Shown in pieces: positions 19,200 through 28,052 of a stretch of 64,000 nucleotides of DNA; positions within the stretch are counted from its first letter, which is position 1; each line of letters opens with the position of its first letter. The stretch comes from Halanaerobiales bacterium. GTDB lineage: Bacteria; Bacillota; Halanaerobiia; Halanaerobiales; DTU029. Position numbers and translations under genes: made by a program. The notes below the pieces were generated by a model. It worked only from the letters and a program-made list of their open reading frames with translations. It was not told the origin of the DNA and searched no databases. The stretch lies in contig JARRCS010000003.1 in NCBI GenBank assembly GCA_029981855.1, positions 1-64,000 on the forward strand. The letters are read 5' to 3'.

Positions 19200-19365
19200 G
19201 ATAAGTATTGTACAAATTGGCCTTCGGCCATAATACTGGTAAATCTGTTGATATATAAGGACTCAAGCAATTCACTATAGTATAGTTTCCTTATATTAAA
19301 TTTATTAAATTCGCCCCGTTACAACCTTAAATATATATTACAACACCAGGAAATAAGGAGGGATA
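19200..19365 (+). ncRNA. Structured rplM leader (candidate L13 leader)
   Basis: The leader folds at least two hairpins. AGTATT (from about 19204) pairs with AATACT around an inner TTGGCC/GGCCA stem closed by TTCG. ATATAAGGA (about 19252) pairs with TCCTTATAT some 25 nt later. L13 leaders with autoregulatory roles are known in Firmicutes; whether this one matches that Rfam family needs a covariance search. Nothing here resembles a gene. Confidence 0.55.
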
Positions 19366-19370
19366 GAGAG

Positions 19371-19799
19371 ATGTCAACATATATTGCCAAACCTAATGAA
19401 GTAGAGCGCAAATGGTATGTGGTAGATGCCGCAGGACAGACTTTAGGCCGTCTGGCTACCAGGATTGCCGAAGTTTTGAGGGGAAAGCATAAACCTACCT
19501 TTACTCCTCATGTAGATACCGGTGATTATGTTATTGTAGTTAATGCCGAAAAGGTTAAGCTTACAGGTAATAAATGGGAGCAGAAAAAGTATTACCGTCA
19601 CAGCGGTTACCCGGGTGGTTTAAAGGAGACTCCTTATAATAAGCTCGTGGAGAAAAAACCCGAACTAATTATTGAAAAGGCTGTTAGAGGGATGATACCC
19701 CATAACAAGCTGGGAAGAAAGATTATGAAAAAGTTAAAGGTTTATGCAGGACCGGAACACCCCCATCAGGCACAGCAACCGGAAGTAATGGAACTATAA
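19371..19799 (+). CDS. rplM: 50S ribosomal protein L13
   Basis: A 142-residue L13, one of the earliest 50S assembly proteins. It shows [25 protein letters not shown] near the N-terminus, [23 protein letters not shown] in the middle and [22 protein letters not shown] behind AAGGAGGGA. Forms the usual pair with rpsI 23 bp later. Confidence 0.97.
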   Translation: MSTYIAKPNEVERKWYVVDAAGQTLGRLATRIAEVLRGKHKPTFTPHVDTGDYVIVVNAEKVKLTGNKWEQKKYYRHSGYPGGLKETPYNKLVEKKPELIIEKAVRGMIPHNKLGRKIMKKLKVYAGPEHPHQAQQPEVMEL

Positions 19800-19822
19800 A
19801 CTAAGAGAGGAGGAGAAAATAT

Positions 19823-20218
19823 ATGGCTACAGAAGTGCAATACTGGGGAACTGGTAGAAGAAAGACCTCAACTGCCAGGGTAAGGCTGGTTCCCGGTAAT
19901 GGGAAGATAGTTATCAATGATAAGGATATAGATGATTACTTTGGTCGTGATACCTTAATTAAAGATATTAAGGCTCCTTTAGAATTAACCAATACTGACA
20001 ATAACCTTGATGTGCTGGTTAATGTTAAAGGTGGCGGTCTCTCCGGGCAGGCCGGGGCAATCCGCCATGGCATTGCCAGGGCTTTACTGAAGGTTGACGA
20101 GGATTACCGCAAACCTTTAAAGAAGGCTGGGTATCTAACCAGAGACCCCAGAATGAAGGAGAGAAGGAAATACGGTCTTAAAAAGGCCCGTAAGGCTCCA
20201 CAGTTCTCCAAGAGGTAG
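19823..20218 (+). CDS. rpsI: 30S ribosomal protein S9
   Basis: A 131-residue S9 whose basic C-terminal tail reaches P-site tRNA. Motifs: [36 protein letters not shown], and the invariant ending [15 protein letters not shown] behind AGAGGAGGAG. Followed by a terminator, so it closes the first large gene block. Confidence 0.97.
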   Translation: MATEVQYWGTGRRKTSTARVRLVPGNGKIVINDKDIDDYFGRDTLIKDIKAPLELTNTDNNLDVLVNVKGGGLSGQAGAIRHGIARALLKVDEDYRKPLKKAGYLTRDPRMKERRKYGLKKARKAPQFSKR

Positions 20219-20234
20219 AATAGAATATCTAATA

Positions 20235-20264
20235 AGAGAGGTGCTGGTGGCACCTCTTTTTTGT
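20235..20264 (+). terminator. Rho-independent terminator after rpsI
   Basis: AGAGGTGC (20237-20244), loop TGGTG, GCACCTCT (20250-20257), then a T-run. Confidence 0.9.
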
Positions 20265-20531
20265 TTCTATAGCAAATTTTGTTTCAAAATAAATTTGAGG
20301 GATTCTTATGGACTTGTCCTACGCCAATTGTTCCCGGCAGAAAGGTATGGGCCGGTTTAGTTTTGCATAAAATAATTGAAATACATAATTTAATACTATA
20401 GGAATAACCTTTTTGAAACTTTCCGATTTAGTGGGAACATAAATGGGTATAAATTTGATGATTTTGGAAGGAGATTATTACCTTTTAAAGAAGTTATATA
20501 TGTAGTAGGGAAGAAAAAGGAGGGATAAAAA
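20265..20531. other. Intergenic stretch, no gene recognised
   Basis: AT-rich stretch between the rpsI terminator and the AmmeMemoRadiSam genes. It holds weak promoter-like matches (TTGCAT near 20363 and TTGAAA near 20376, neither with a good -10 at normal spacing) and an AGAAAAAGGAGGG binding site at its end. I see no ORF, RNA motif or repeat copy in it. Confidence 0.5.
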
Positions 20532-21359
20532 ATGGGAATCTTAATGGCAGGTCTTTCCCCTCATCCACCGATTATAATTCCGGAGATCGGAGGGAGAAGG
20601 AGAGAAGAAGTCAGATCAACAATAAGTAGTCTGGAGGAGCTGGCAAAAGAGATAAAGGCCCTGGAGCCTGATCTCCTAATTACTATTAGCCCCCATGGTC
20701 CGGTTTTTACCGATGCTATTAGTATCCTTGACCTGGAACATATAGAAGGGGATTTCAGTGACTTTGCTTGTCCCGGGATAAAGATGGAGGTTGAAACCAA
20801 TCCCGGTTTTATCAAAAGACTTAAGGAAAGGGCAGTTGAAGAAGGGATCGAAGTTATTACCCTCTCTTCGACCGAACTGGAGAATTATAATCTGGCAGCC
20901 CGTCTGGATCATGGAGTATTGGTTCCTTTATATTTCTTACAGAAAGCCGGTCTGAATTCACCTGTCATACCAATAACAATGGGGCTACTCGCCTATAAAA
21001 AGCTATATGACTTTGGGCTGGTGATCCAGCAAATACTGGAGGAAATGGATATAAATGCTGTTATCATCGCCAGTGGTGACCTCTCCCACCGCTTAAAACC
21101 CGGTGCACCTGCCGGGTTTAATCCCAGGGGAAAGGAATTTGATGAGAGATTAATTGCTTTAATTAAAAAGGAGGATTATGAAGCAATTCTTAAGCTTGAT
21201 ACCCAGTTAATCGAGAAGGCAGGGGAATGTGGCTTAAGACCATTAATTATTATGTTAGGTTCATTAAGGGGTTTGCCCTTTAAGCCAGAAGTGAAATCAT
21301 ATGAGGGACCCTTCGGGGTAGGCTATGCGGTTATAGGTTTTTATCCGGAGGAGGATTAA
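20532..21359 (+). CDS. amrB: AmmeMemoRadiSam protein B (MEMO/LigB-like)
   Basis: A 275-residue protein of the MEMO1/class III extradiol-dioxygenase-like fold. It begins GILMAGLSPHPPIIIPEIG, with conserved histidines in SPHPP (about residue 10) and SPHGP (about 52), and an IASGDLSHRL motif near residue 180 that corresponds to the metal-site region. Human MEMO1 belongs to this fold, but the bacterial role is not established. First of three closely spaced genes; ATG behind AAAAGGAGGGA. Confidence 0.88.
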   Translation: MGILMAGLSPHPPIIIPEIGGRRREEVRSTISSLEELAKEIKALEPDLLITISPHGPVFTDAISILDLEHIEGDFSDFACPGIKMEVETNPGFIKRLKERAVEEGIEVITLSSTELENYNLAARLDHGVLVPLYFLQKAGLNSPVIPITMGLLAYKKLYDFGLVIQQILEEMDINAVIIASGDLSHRLKPGAPAGFNPRGKEFDERLIALIKKEDYEAILKLDTQLIEKAGECGLRPLIIMLGSLRGLPFKPEVKSYEGPFGVGYAVIGFYPEED

Positions 21360-21362
21360 AAG

Positions 21363-21881
21363 ATGGCAGAGAAAGAACATGATTTTGTTAAGCTGGCCAG
21401 AGAAACTGTAGAGGAATATGCTCTAACCGGTAAGATTAAGGAAGTAAAGGAGCCAATACCCCCGGCCTTAAAGAAAAAAGCCGGTGTTTTTGTATCCATT
21501 AAAAAGGAAGGTAAACTAAGGGGATGCATCGGTACCATCCAGCCTACTGAAGAAAATATTGCCCGGGAGATTATCAGTAATGCTCTCAGTGCTGCCAACC
21601 GTGACCCCCGTTTTCCTCCCGTCAGGCCGGATGAATTGAGCAAACTGGAGTATTCCGTAGACATTCTGGGCGAGCCGGAGGAGATCGATAGTATTGAAGA
21701 ACTGGATCCCCAGAAATACGGGGTAATAGTAGAAAAGGGTTACCGGAGAGGGCTTTTACTGCCGGATCTGGAGGGGATTGCTACAGCCGAGGAGCAGGTA
21801 GTAATTGCTAAAAGGAAGGCGGGACTTTCCCCCGAGGAAGAGGTAAAATTATACCGTTTTCAGGTAAAAAGATATAAGTAG
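21363..21881 (+). CDS. amrA: AmmeMemoRadiSam protein A (AMMECR1 domain)
   Basis: A 172-residue protein with the AMMECR1 hallmark LRGCIGT at residues 52-58 and the following AANRDPRFPPV block near 78-88. The domain is conserved from archaea to humans without an agreed biochemical function. ATG 21363, 3 bp after the previous stop, with a GGAGGAGG site inside the end of gene B. Context predicts it works with the neighbouring radical SAM enzyme. Confidence 0.9.
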   Translation: MAEKEHDFVKLARETVEEYALTGKIKEVKEPIPPALKKKAGVFVSIKKEGKLRGCIGTIQPTEENIAREIISNALSAANRDPRFPPVRPDELSKLEYSVDILGEPEEIDSIEELDPQKYGVIVEKGYRRGLLLPDLEGIATAEEQVVIAKRKAGLSPEEEVKLYRFQVKRYK

Positions 21882-21889
21882 GTGGTTAA

Positions 21890-22879
21890 ATGCATAAAGC
21901 AGAGTATTACCGGCCGGAAGAGGATAATAAATTAAAATGCCTTCTCTGTCCTCATGAATGCCTGATCTCTCTAAACAAAAGGGGCATCTGTCAGGGAAGG
22001 CTGAATCAGGAGGGGGAATTAATTACGGAAAATTACGGGATGGTCAGCTCTCTGGGTATTGATCCCATTGAAAAAAAACCCCTCTATCACTTCTATCCCG
22101 GGAGGGAGGTGCTCTCGGTTGGTACCTTCGGTTGTAACTTTAGGTGTGAGTTCTGTCAAAACTGGCAAATTAGTCAGGAGAAACCGGAACTAAGGGAGAT
22201 TCTCCCCACTGATCTGGTTAAACTTGCTTTAGATAGGGAGACCCTGGGAATTGCCTATACCTATTCTGAGCCCTCGGTCTGGTATGAATATATCCTGGAT
22301 GCCAGCAGGTTAGCCCGAAAGCAGGGACTACAAAATATCCTGGTAACAAATGGGTATTTAAACCAGGAACCCCTGAAAGAGCTACTTCCCTATCTTGATG
22401 GGGTTAATATCGACCTTAAATCCTTCACTGAGGATTTTTATCACAGGGTTTGTGGAGGCCATCTAGAGCCTGTGCTGGAGAATATTAAGTTAATAGCCGC
22501 AAGCGAAGATACCCATTTGGAGTTAACCACCCTGATTATACCGGGTTTAAATGACTCAACGGAGGAACTGAAGGATTTATTCTCCTGGGTTAAAGGGGTA
22601 GGAGCGGATATTCCCCTCCATCTCAGCCGCTATTTTCCCAGGTATAGATTACAAAAACCCCCTACACCTGTTAAAAGGATGGAAGAGACCTATAATCTAG
22701 CTAAGGAGTATCTGGACTATGTCTATCTGGGCAATCTCAGAACAGACTATGGTAGTAATACCATCTGTCCCCAATGCCGGGAAATCGTTATCATCAGGGA
22801 GGGTTACTACGTAGATAATAAGCTGGATGGTGATAAATGCCCGGTATGCGGAAAAGAAATCAGCGGTGTTTTTCAATAG
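21890..22879 (+). CDS. amrS: AmmeMemoRadiSam radical SAM enzyme
   Basis: A 329-residue radical SAM protein related to pyruvate formate-lyase activating enzymes. The SAM-binding cluster motif CNFRCEFC is at residues 82-89. An N-terminal cysteine group (C17, C20, C24, C34) and a C-terminal CPQC...CPVC pair suggest auxiliary Fe-S or zinc sites. Substrate unknown. It starts 8 bp after the AMMECR1 gene with ATG behind TAGGTGG. Order B-A-S is the conserved trio. Confidence 0.92.
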   Translation: MHKAEYYRPEEDNKLKCLLCPHECLISLNKRGICQGRLNQEGELITENYGMVSSLGIDPIEKKPLYHFYPGREVLSVGTFGCNFRCEFCQNWQISQEKPELREILPTDLVKLALDRETLGIAYTYSEPSVWYEYILDASRLARKQGLQNILVTNGYLNQEPLKELLPYLDGVNIDLKSFTEDFYHRVCGGHLEPVLENIKLIAASEDTHLELTTLIIPGLNDSTEELKDLFSWVKGVGADIPLHLSRYFPRYRLQKPPTPVKRMEETYNLAKEYLDYVYLGNLRTDYGSNTICPQCREIVIIREGYYVDNKLDGDKCPVCGKEISGVFQ

Positions 22880-22916
22880 TTGGATAATTAATAAGATTAC
22901 TTCTTCTTGGAACAAA

Positions 22917-22945
22917 TTGACATATTTCAGATAGTCTGTTATAAT
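22917..22945 (+). promoter_or_regulatory. Consensus sigma-A promoter for zinc-ribbon miniprotein
   Basis: TTGACA (22917-22922), 17-base spacer, TATAAT (22940-22945): a full consensus match. Confidence 0.85.
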
Positions 22946-22950
22946 TAAAG

Positions 22951-22995
22951 CGTAACCTTTATAAGACTATAAGACAATAAGAAAGGGTGGTTACG
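22951..22995 (+). promoter_or_regulatory. Leader inverted repeat overlapping the miniprotein start region
   Basis: CGTAACC at 22951-22957 is complementary to GGTTACG at 22989-22995, which ends at the base before the ATG. The 3' arm directly follows the AAAGGGTGG ribosome binding site, so pairing in the mRNA could occlude initiation. This is inferred from pairing only. Confidence 0.45.
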
Positions 22996-23148
22996 ATGAG
23001 TTTAAAGAAGGTAAAGTGTCCCGCCTGTGGAACACGTAACTGGTCAGGTAGTATCTACTGTGAAAAGTGTAGTGGTCCTCTTTACAGAGAGAAAGAATCG
23101 CTAAATAACACACTACCGACCTTAAGTCTTTCCAGGATTTTTAGCTAG
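22996..23148 (+). CDS. 50-aa zinc-ribbon miniprotein
   Basis: A 50-residue protein with CPAC at residues 8-11 and CEKC at 22-25, spaced as a rubredoxin-like zinc ribbon, then a short charged tail. I do not recognise a specific family. It is a complete unit: consensus promoter, possible start-occluding hairpin, GAAAGGGTGG site, and its own terminator downstream. A nucleic-acid-binding or regulatory role is possible but not shown. Confidence 0.7.
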   Translation: MSLKKVKCPACGTRNWSGSIYCEKCSGPLYREKESLNNTLPTLSLSRIFS

Positions 23149-23150
23149 AA

Positions 23151-23212
23151 CTTTTGCAGTTTTCCTTAAAAGTCGCGAACGATAGTGAGCATTGTGAGCA
23201 TTAGTTAAATAT
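23151..23212 (+). repeat. Dispersed modular repeat, 3' module remnant
   Basis: TTTTGCAGTT followed by AAAAGTCGCGAACGATAGTGAGCATT and TTAGTTAAAT corresponds to the 3' module seen before the asparaginase gene and after the AdhE remnant. No terminal inverted repeat on the left. Confidence 0.5.
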
Positions 23213-23239
23213 AAAAGAATTCTTGATAGTAATTATTTC

Positions 23240-23267
23240 TGGCCGGGTCTACCCGGCCAATTTTTCT
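23240..23267 (+). terminator. Rho-independent terminator after miniprotein
   Basis: GGCCGGG, TCTA loop, CCCGGCC (within 23240-23259), followed by AATTTTTCTTT. A GC-rich stem with the U-run on the + strand. Confidence 0.85.
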
Positions 23268-23268
23268 T

Positions 23269-23997
23269 TCAGAATCTAATAAAACCCCAGCCGTAAATAT
23301 AAAATATATAGATAGAGTAATAACCGGCCATAAAAAAGGAGGAAATTATCAGGGAGTCGGTTTTAAGATAAAGAAAGAGACTTATCAGAGCAATAATAAA
23401 GTTAACCAGGATTCTGCTCGGGCTAAAATGTAATAATATAACCGAATAAAAGAGGCTTGCCAGTAACACGGAAATTAGGCGGTTGAATATAGTATAATTA
23501 AATAGCTCCAGAACAAAGTTGGTTAATAAAAATAGTTCACTGAACCCGGTGAGCAGGTTTGCCAGAAAGAGCAAGGCCAGCGGGATCAGACTGTTGATAA
23601 AAACCTCAGGATTATTTATCCTGTAAAGTGGGGTAAATCCGGTTTTATCTATAAAGCTTAAGGGAATATTTATTAGTAATATTACGCTGATAAGAAGGCA
23701 AAATACCAGGGAAAAAGAGAGAAGGATCTGTCTTTTAAAATTACTGAAATTTATACCGAGGTCTTTAAAAGAAATGGGATAGAGAGAGGTCAGATAGAAA
23801 ATTACCAGGGCCAGATAGATAAACCTACCCGTCAGGATAAAAAGAAAGTGAAAAATATTTGTTAGCAGGGTATAATCAAACTTAATCTCCTTTGCCAGGA
23901 TATTAAAGGCAGCCATAAAATACCAGAGGCCCAGGATGATCAAGATATCTTTATAATTTAGGTAGCTTATAACCGGGTTAAACTCTTTCTCATTCAT
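23269..23997 (-). CDS. CPBP/Abi-like membrane protein, catalytic motifs lost
   Basis: A 242-residue very hydrophobic protein with about six to seven membrane segments. The C-terminal half resembles the CPBP (type II CAAX prenyl endopeptidase-like) core, but where active members have EExxxR it has GFSELFLLTNF. FYSVILLHFSP retains an F-H pattern, and the later H/N metal site is not evident. It is therefore probably a non-proteolytic relative. Minus strand, ATG at 23997 behind AAGAGGTGATT. Divergent from glmM. Confidence 0.55.
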   Translation of the reverse strand: MNEKEFNPVISYLNYKDILIILGLWYFMAAFNILAKEIKFDYTLLTNIFHFLFILTGRFIYLALVIFYLTSLYPISFKDLGINFSNFKRQILLSFSLVFCLLISVILLINIPLSFIDKTGFTPLYRINNPEVFINSLIPLALLFLANLLTGFSELFLLTNFVLELFNYTIFNRLISVLLASLFYSVILLHFSPSRILVNFIIALISLFLYLKTDSLIISSFFMAGYYSIYIFYIYGWGFIRF

Positions 23998-24203
23998 AGA
24001 ATCACCTCTTATATTATTCGCTATTAAGTCTAGAAATCCTTTATATTCAAATAAATTGGTTTCTAATGCCGGAAACTATGTTGTTAACATAACATAAATT
24101 CCTGGAGACTCAATAAAATTGCAGGTTTTAGGGCAATCGTATCGAATATATATATGGGATGAATAAAAGATTTCTCTGGAATAATCAGGAAAGGATGAGT
24201 ATT

Positions 24204-25553
24204 TTGGGACGTTTATTTGGAACTGATGGGGTAAGGGGTATAGCCAATAAGGAATTAACCGGTGAGCTGGCCTATAAACTAGGTAGAGCGGGCGGTTATT
24301 ATTTAAGTAAGGATCATCAGGGGGAAGAAAAACCGCTTATGCTTATCGGAAAGGACACCCGTGTTTCCGGGGATATGCTGGAAGCGGCTTTAGTGGCCGG
24401 GATGACCTCGGCCGGTATCGATGTAATCAGGCTCGGGATTATACCTACTCCCGGGGTAGCCTATTTAACCAGTAAATTAGATGTAGCAGGGGGAGTTATG
24501 ATCTCTGCTTCTCATAACCCGATAGCTGATAACGGTATCAAGTTTTTCGATAGAGATGGATATAAATTAACTGATGAGATGGAGGATGAGATTGAAGACC
24601 TGATTTTTAACAGGTATGATGAAATCCCTGCACCAACCCACACCCTGATTGGGATAGTCGATAGTAATAAAAATTTAGTACGGGAGTATATTGATTATCT
24701 GGTGAAGACGGTTGAGCAGGATTTTTCCGGCATAAAGATAGTCCTTGACTGTGCTAACGGAGCGGCCTATCAGGTGGCCCCGGAGGTTTTAAAAATCCTG
24801 GGGTCTGAACTGATAGTTATCAACAATCACCCCGATGGCGAAAAGATTAATGTTGATTGTGGCTCTACCCATCCGGAGATCATCCGGGAAAGGGTGCTAA
24901 GAGAAAAAGCTGATCTGGGTATCGCTCATGACGGAGATGCAGACAGGGTGATAGTTGTTGATGATCAGGGAGAGATTATTGATGGTGATAAGATCATGGC
25001 TATCTGTGCCCTGGATCTGTTAAAAAGAGGGAAATTAAAGGGGAGAACTCTGGTAACTACCGCCTACAGCAACCTGGGCTTAAGGGAGGCTATAGAATCA
25101 GCGGGTGGCAAGATTGCTATCACCGCAAACGGTGACAGGTATGTGTTAAAGGAGATGCTGGCTAATAGTTATAATCTGGGTGGTGAGAAATCAGGCCATA
25201 TTATCTTCCTGGATTACAACAAGACCGGTGACGGTGTTTTAACAGCTATTCAGTTAGTGGAAATTGTCAAACGAACTGGTAAGTCTTTAAGCCAGCTGGC
25301 CAGTGTAATGAAACCATGGCCCCAGAGGCTGGCCAATGTCGAGGTTAAGTTTAAGGATAAGTTTAAAGAGAATGATAAGATAAAAGAGACGATTGTCAGG
25401 ACAGAAGAGAGACTGGGTGATGATGGACGTGTCTTTGTCAGGCCTTCGGGGACCGAGCCGGTTATTAGGGTAATGCTGGAAGGAAGACGGGAGGAATTGC
25501 TGGAAGAGCTGGAAAGGGAATTAGTCAACATTATTAAGGAGGAGCTAAATTGA
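24204..25553 (+). CDS. glmM: Phosphoglucosamine mutase
   Basis: A 449-residue enzyme converting glucosamine-6-P to glucosamine-1-P for UDP-GlcNAc and peptidoglycan synthesis. It begins [14 protein letters not shown], carries the phosphoserine loop ISASHNP near residue 103, the metal motif DGDADRV near 240, and the C-terminal [13 protein letters not shown] prefer TTG 24204: it gives the family N-terminus (about 448 residues in B. subtilis) and sits 8 bases from AAGGA. ATG 24195 is closer to the site than is normal. glmS follows, as expected. Confidence 0.93.
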   Translation: MGRLFGTDGVRGIANKELTGELAYKLGRAGGYYLSKDHQGEEKPLMLIGKDTRVSGDMLEAALVAGMTSAGIDVIRLGIIPTPGVAYLTSKLDVAGGVMISASHNPIADNGIKFFDRDGYKLTDEMEDEIEDLIFNRYDEIPAPTHTLIGIVDSNKNLVREYIDYLVKTVEQDFSGIKIVLDCANGAAYQVAPEVLKILGSELIVINNHPDGEKINVDCGSTHPEIIRERVLREKADLGIAHDGDADRVIVVDDQGEIIDGDKIMAICALDLLKRGKLKGRTLVTTAYSNLGLREAIESAGGKIAITANGDRYVLKEMLANSYNLGGEKSGHIIFLDYNKTGDGVLTAIQLVEIVKRTGKSLSQLASVMKPWPQRLANVEVKFKDKFKENDKIKETIVRTEERLGDDGRVFVRPSGTEPVIRVMLEGRREELLEELERELVNIIKEELN

Positions 25554-25698
25554 CTTGTTAATGAATAAATTGGCTTTGCCATAATATTTTAAATCAAATT
25601 TCCATTTATGTTCTAAAAAGGTTAATTTGATAATATTCGCCAAGGCCTCATATCAATCTAAATTTATTGCTGCCGGAAATTAACATTTTTCCTGTGCA

Positions 25699-25727
25699 TT
25701 AACAAAAATCCTTTTTCGTGATATAAT
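25699..25727 (+). promoter_or_regulatory. Sigma-A promoter for glmS
   Basis: TTAACA (25699-25704), 17-base spacer, TATAAT (25722-25727), about 65 nt upstream of the ribozyme cleavage site. Confidence 0.8.
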
Positions 25728-25787
25728 ATAGTATGCCCGCATTTCCGGGCAAGGCTTTAAAGGGGGTGATAGACATCAAAAAAACAA

Positions 25788-25950
25788 GTTAAAGCGCCTG
25801 AACTTGGATGGGTACGGCAATAGACATCCAAGTCGACGAGGATGGGGGTTATCGAGTTGTTCGGCGGATGCCCTCAGGTCTACCTTGCCAGGCCTAAAGT
25901 TATTCCTCAAACCCGTTAAGTGATTAGCGGTTTAAAGGGAATTAACAGGC
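25788..25950 (+). ncRNA. glmS ribozyme (glucosamine-6-phosphate-activated)
   Basis: The core glmS ribozyme sequences are present: AGCGCC at the cleavage site (predicted cut between A25793 and G25794), the GACGAGGATGGGGGTTATCG core, TTCGGCGGATGCC, and a P4-like helix pairing AAACCCG/GCGGTTT at the 3' end. Glucosamine-6-phosphate binding triggers self-cleavage, exposing the downstream mRNA to degradation and lowering GlmS. It lies in the 435-bp gap before glmS, between promoter and start codon, as in other Firmicutes. The first part of the gap (25554-25698) holds nothing I recognise. Confidence 0.95.
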
Positions 25951-25988
25951 AGGGGAAAATTAAATATTGATACGGGGGGTAATCTATT

Positions 25989-27815
25989 TTGTGCGGAATT
26001 GTTGGATATTTAGGGGAAAAGGAAGCAACCCCAATTTTAATTGAAGGACTGGAACGTCTAGAGTATCGTGGTTATGATTCAGCAGGAATTGCCGTTAGTG
26101 TGGAAGATGAGATTGACGTTGTCAAGAAAGCAGGGAAGCTTAAGGTACTAAAAGAGGCTATTTCCGAAAACCCTCCAGCAGGGAAGGTGGGAATCGGTCA
26201 TACCAGATGGGCAACCCATGGTAGTCCTTCCGACCTGAATTCTCATCCACACTCTGACTGTACCGGTGATTTTGTAATTGTGCATAACGGGATTATTGAA
26301 AATTTCCAGCAGTTAAAGGATGAACTTGTGGATAAAGGGCATAGTTTCCGTTCTGAGACCGATACAGAGGTTATTGCCCATCTAATTGAGGAGAATTATC
26401 AGGGGAAGTTAAGGGAGGCTGTCTTAAAGGTAGCCCGGATGCTTGAAGGATCCTATGCCCTGGCTATTTTATCTAAAAGGGAGCCAGGTAAAATCATAGC
26501 TATTCGCCGGGATAGTCCTCTCATAGTCGGTATCGGTGAGGATGAGAACTATATCGCCTCTGATATTCCTGCCTTTTTGCAATATACTAACCAGTTTTAT
26601 ATTCTTGATGATGAAGAACTTGCCGAGGTTACCAGAGACAACATTAGTCTTTATGATGCCGCCGGAAATAGGATAGAAAAGGATGTCTTTGTTGTTAACT
26701 GGGATGCAGAGATGGCAGAAAAGGGCGGTTATGAGCATTTTATGCTTAAAGAGATCCATGAAGAGCCCGATGCGATAAGACGGGTACTGAGTAACCGTGT
26801 TACTCCTGGTAATGTTGACTTAAGTGAGATCAACCTGTCATCGGAGGAGATCAGGAACTATGATAAGATTCATATTGTTGCCTGTGGAACCGCTTCTTAT
26901 GCGGGTATAATGGGTAAATATGTGATTGAAGAGCTGGTCAGAATGCCGGTCGAGGTAGATATTGCCTCAGAGTTTAGGTACCGTCAGCCGCTGATTGATG
27001 AAAACTCCCTGGTGATTGTTGTCAGCCAGTCGGGAGAGACAGCTGATACCCTGGCGAGTTTAAGGCTAGCCCAAAAGAAGGGAGCTAAGGTGCTTGCCTT
27101 TACCAATGTTACCGGTAGCAGCATCGCCAGGGAGGCCGATGAGGTGCTGTACTTGCAAGCCGGACCGGAGATAGCAGTGGCTTCGACCAAGGCCTATATC
27201 AATATGGTAGTCGCCTTCTATATTCTGGCACTCTATCTGGCTAAAGTAAGATCAACAGTGACTGAGGACCGTTTGTATGAATTAATTGAGGAGGTACTAC
27301 GTTTACCCAAACTGGCTACCGAGACAATCGAAAAATCTTTGGAGCTGGTTAAGGAAAGGGCCAGGGTCTATAAACTGCAGGATAATGCCTTCTTTATCGG
27401 GAGAAATATCGATTTTGCCCTCTCTCTAGAAGGGGCGTTGAAACTAAAGGAGATCTCCTATATACATGCTGAAGCCTATCCGGCCGGGGAATTAAAACAT
27501 GGACCCCTTGCCCTGATTGAAGACGGGGTACCGGTTGTAGCTATTGCTACCAGACTGTCCCTTTATGATAAGATGCTGAGTAATATCAAGGAGGTTAAAG
27601 CCAGGGGGGCAGATGTATTAGCAATAACCTTTGAGGGTGAGACAGAGGTAGAAAAATCGGTTGACCATGTCATCTATATCCCCAGAATTAACGAACTTTT
27701 CAGCGGGGCGCTGGCTATTATTCCCATGCATCTTTTAGCCTATTATACCTCACTGGAAAGGGGTTATGATGTGGATCAACCCCGTAATCTGGCAAAGAGT
27801 GTGACGGTTGAGTAG
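25989..27815 (+). CDS. glmS: Glutamine-fructose-6-phosphate aminotransferase
   Basis: A 608-residue enzyme making glucosamine-6-P from fructose-6-P and glutamine. The nucleophile C2 follows the initiator (MCGIVGYLG); the glutaminase domain shows GHTRWATHG and HNGIIEN. Two SIS sugar-isomerase domains follow (SQSGETADTL near residue 350), and the C-terminus ends in PRNLAKSVTVE. TTG start at 25989 behind ACGGGGGGT; any other start would lose C2. Controlled by the upstream ribozyme. Confidence 0.97.
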   Translation: MCGIVGYLGEKEATPILIEGLERLEYRGYDSAGIAVSVEDEIDVVKKAGKLKVLKEAISENPPAGKVGIGHTRWATHGSPSDLNSHPHSDCTGDFVIVHNGIIENFQQLKDELVDKGHSFRSETDTEVIAHLIEENYQGKLREAVLKVARMLEGSYALAILSKREPGKIIAIRRDSPLIVGIGEDENYIASDIPAFLQYTNQFYILDDEELAEVTRDNISLYDAAGNRIEKDVFVVNWDAEMAEKGGYEHFMLKEIHEEPDAIRRVLSNRVTPGNVDLSEINLSSEEIRNYDKIHIVACGTASYAGIMGKYVIEELVRMPVEVDIASEFRYRQPLIDENSLVIVVSQSGETADTLASLRLAQKKGAKVLAFTNVTGSSIAREADEVLYLQAGPEIAVASTKAYINMVVAFYILALYLAKVRSTVTEDRLYELIEEVLRLPKLATETIEKSLELVKERARVYKLQDNAFFIGRNIDFALSLEGALKLKEISYIHAEAYPAGELKHGPLALIEDGVPVVAIATRLSLYDKMLSNIKEVKARGADVLAITFEGETEVEKSVDHVIYIPRINELFSGALAIIPMHLLAYYTSLERGYDVDQPRNLAKSVTVE

Positions 27816-27840
27816 CTAATTTACGGCTTTTACCATGTGT

Positions 27841-27890
27841 GCTCAAAGATAAAAAAGTTTGCTTAAGGATAAAAAATTTTGCCTAAAAAT
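27841..27890 (+). repeat. 20-bp tandem repeat, about 2.5 copies
   Basis: Units GCTCAAAGATAAAAAAGTTT, GCTTAAGGATAAAAAATTTT and the partial GCCTAAAAAT lie head to tail just before the glmS terminator. Probably slippage-derived. Confidence 0.55.
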
Positions 27891-27939
27891 CATGGGTGGA
27901 ATGCAGGAGAAATCCTGTAACCATTCATGATTTTTTTTA
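27885..27939 (+). terminator. Rho-independent terminator after glmS
   Basis: AAAAATCATG...CAGGA, loop GAAA, TCCTG...CATGATTTTTTTT: a long, partly bulged stem with a strong T-run. Confidence 0.8.
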
Positions 27940-27980
27940 TTTTCGGCTGTGTAATCAGCCTATGAGGTTAATCCATCCAG

Positions 27981-28015
27981 AAGGTGTAATTACGGTAGTG
28001 AGGTATTAATTTAAT
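27981..28015 (+). repeat. Dispersed modular repeat, 3' module before galT
   Basis: AAGGTGTAATTACGGTAGTGAGGTATTAATTTAA aligns with the 3' module AAGGTAAAGTAAATTGCCGAACGGAGTGAGGCATTAATTTAA seen before the asparaginase gene, with a short internal deletion. It lies 25 bp before the galT-like binding site. Confidence 0.5.
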
Positions 28016-28052
28016 TTCATGGATATGGCTATAATAATTAAAGGTGATAAAT

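Noticed and set aside
24061-24110. Palindrome-like TGTTGTTAACATAACA upstream of glmM as a Rex site
   Set aside because: It does not fit the 6-6-6 layout of the Rex sites at 59.1 kb, and glmM is not an expected target.
25760-25793. Mini-ORF (GTG, 8 codons) just before the glmS ribozyme
   Set aside because: AGGGGGTGATAGAC could be a ribosome site plus start, but the frame is trivial and lies in the ribozyme leader; nothing suggests a functional peptide.
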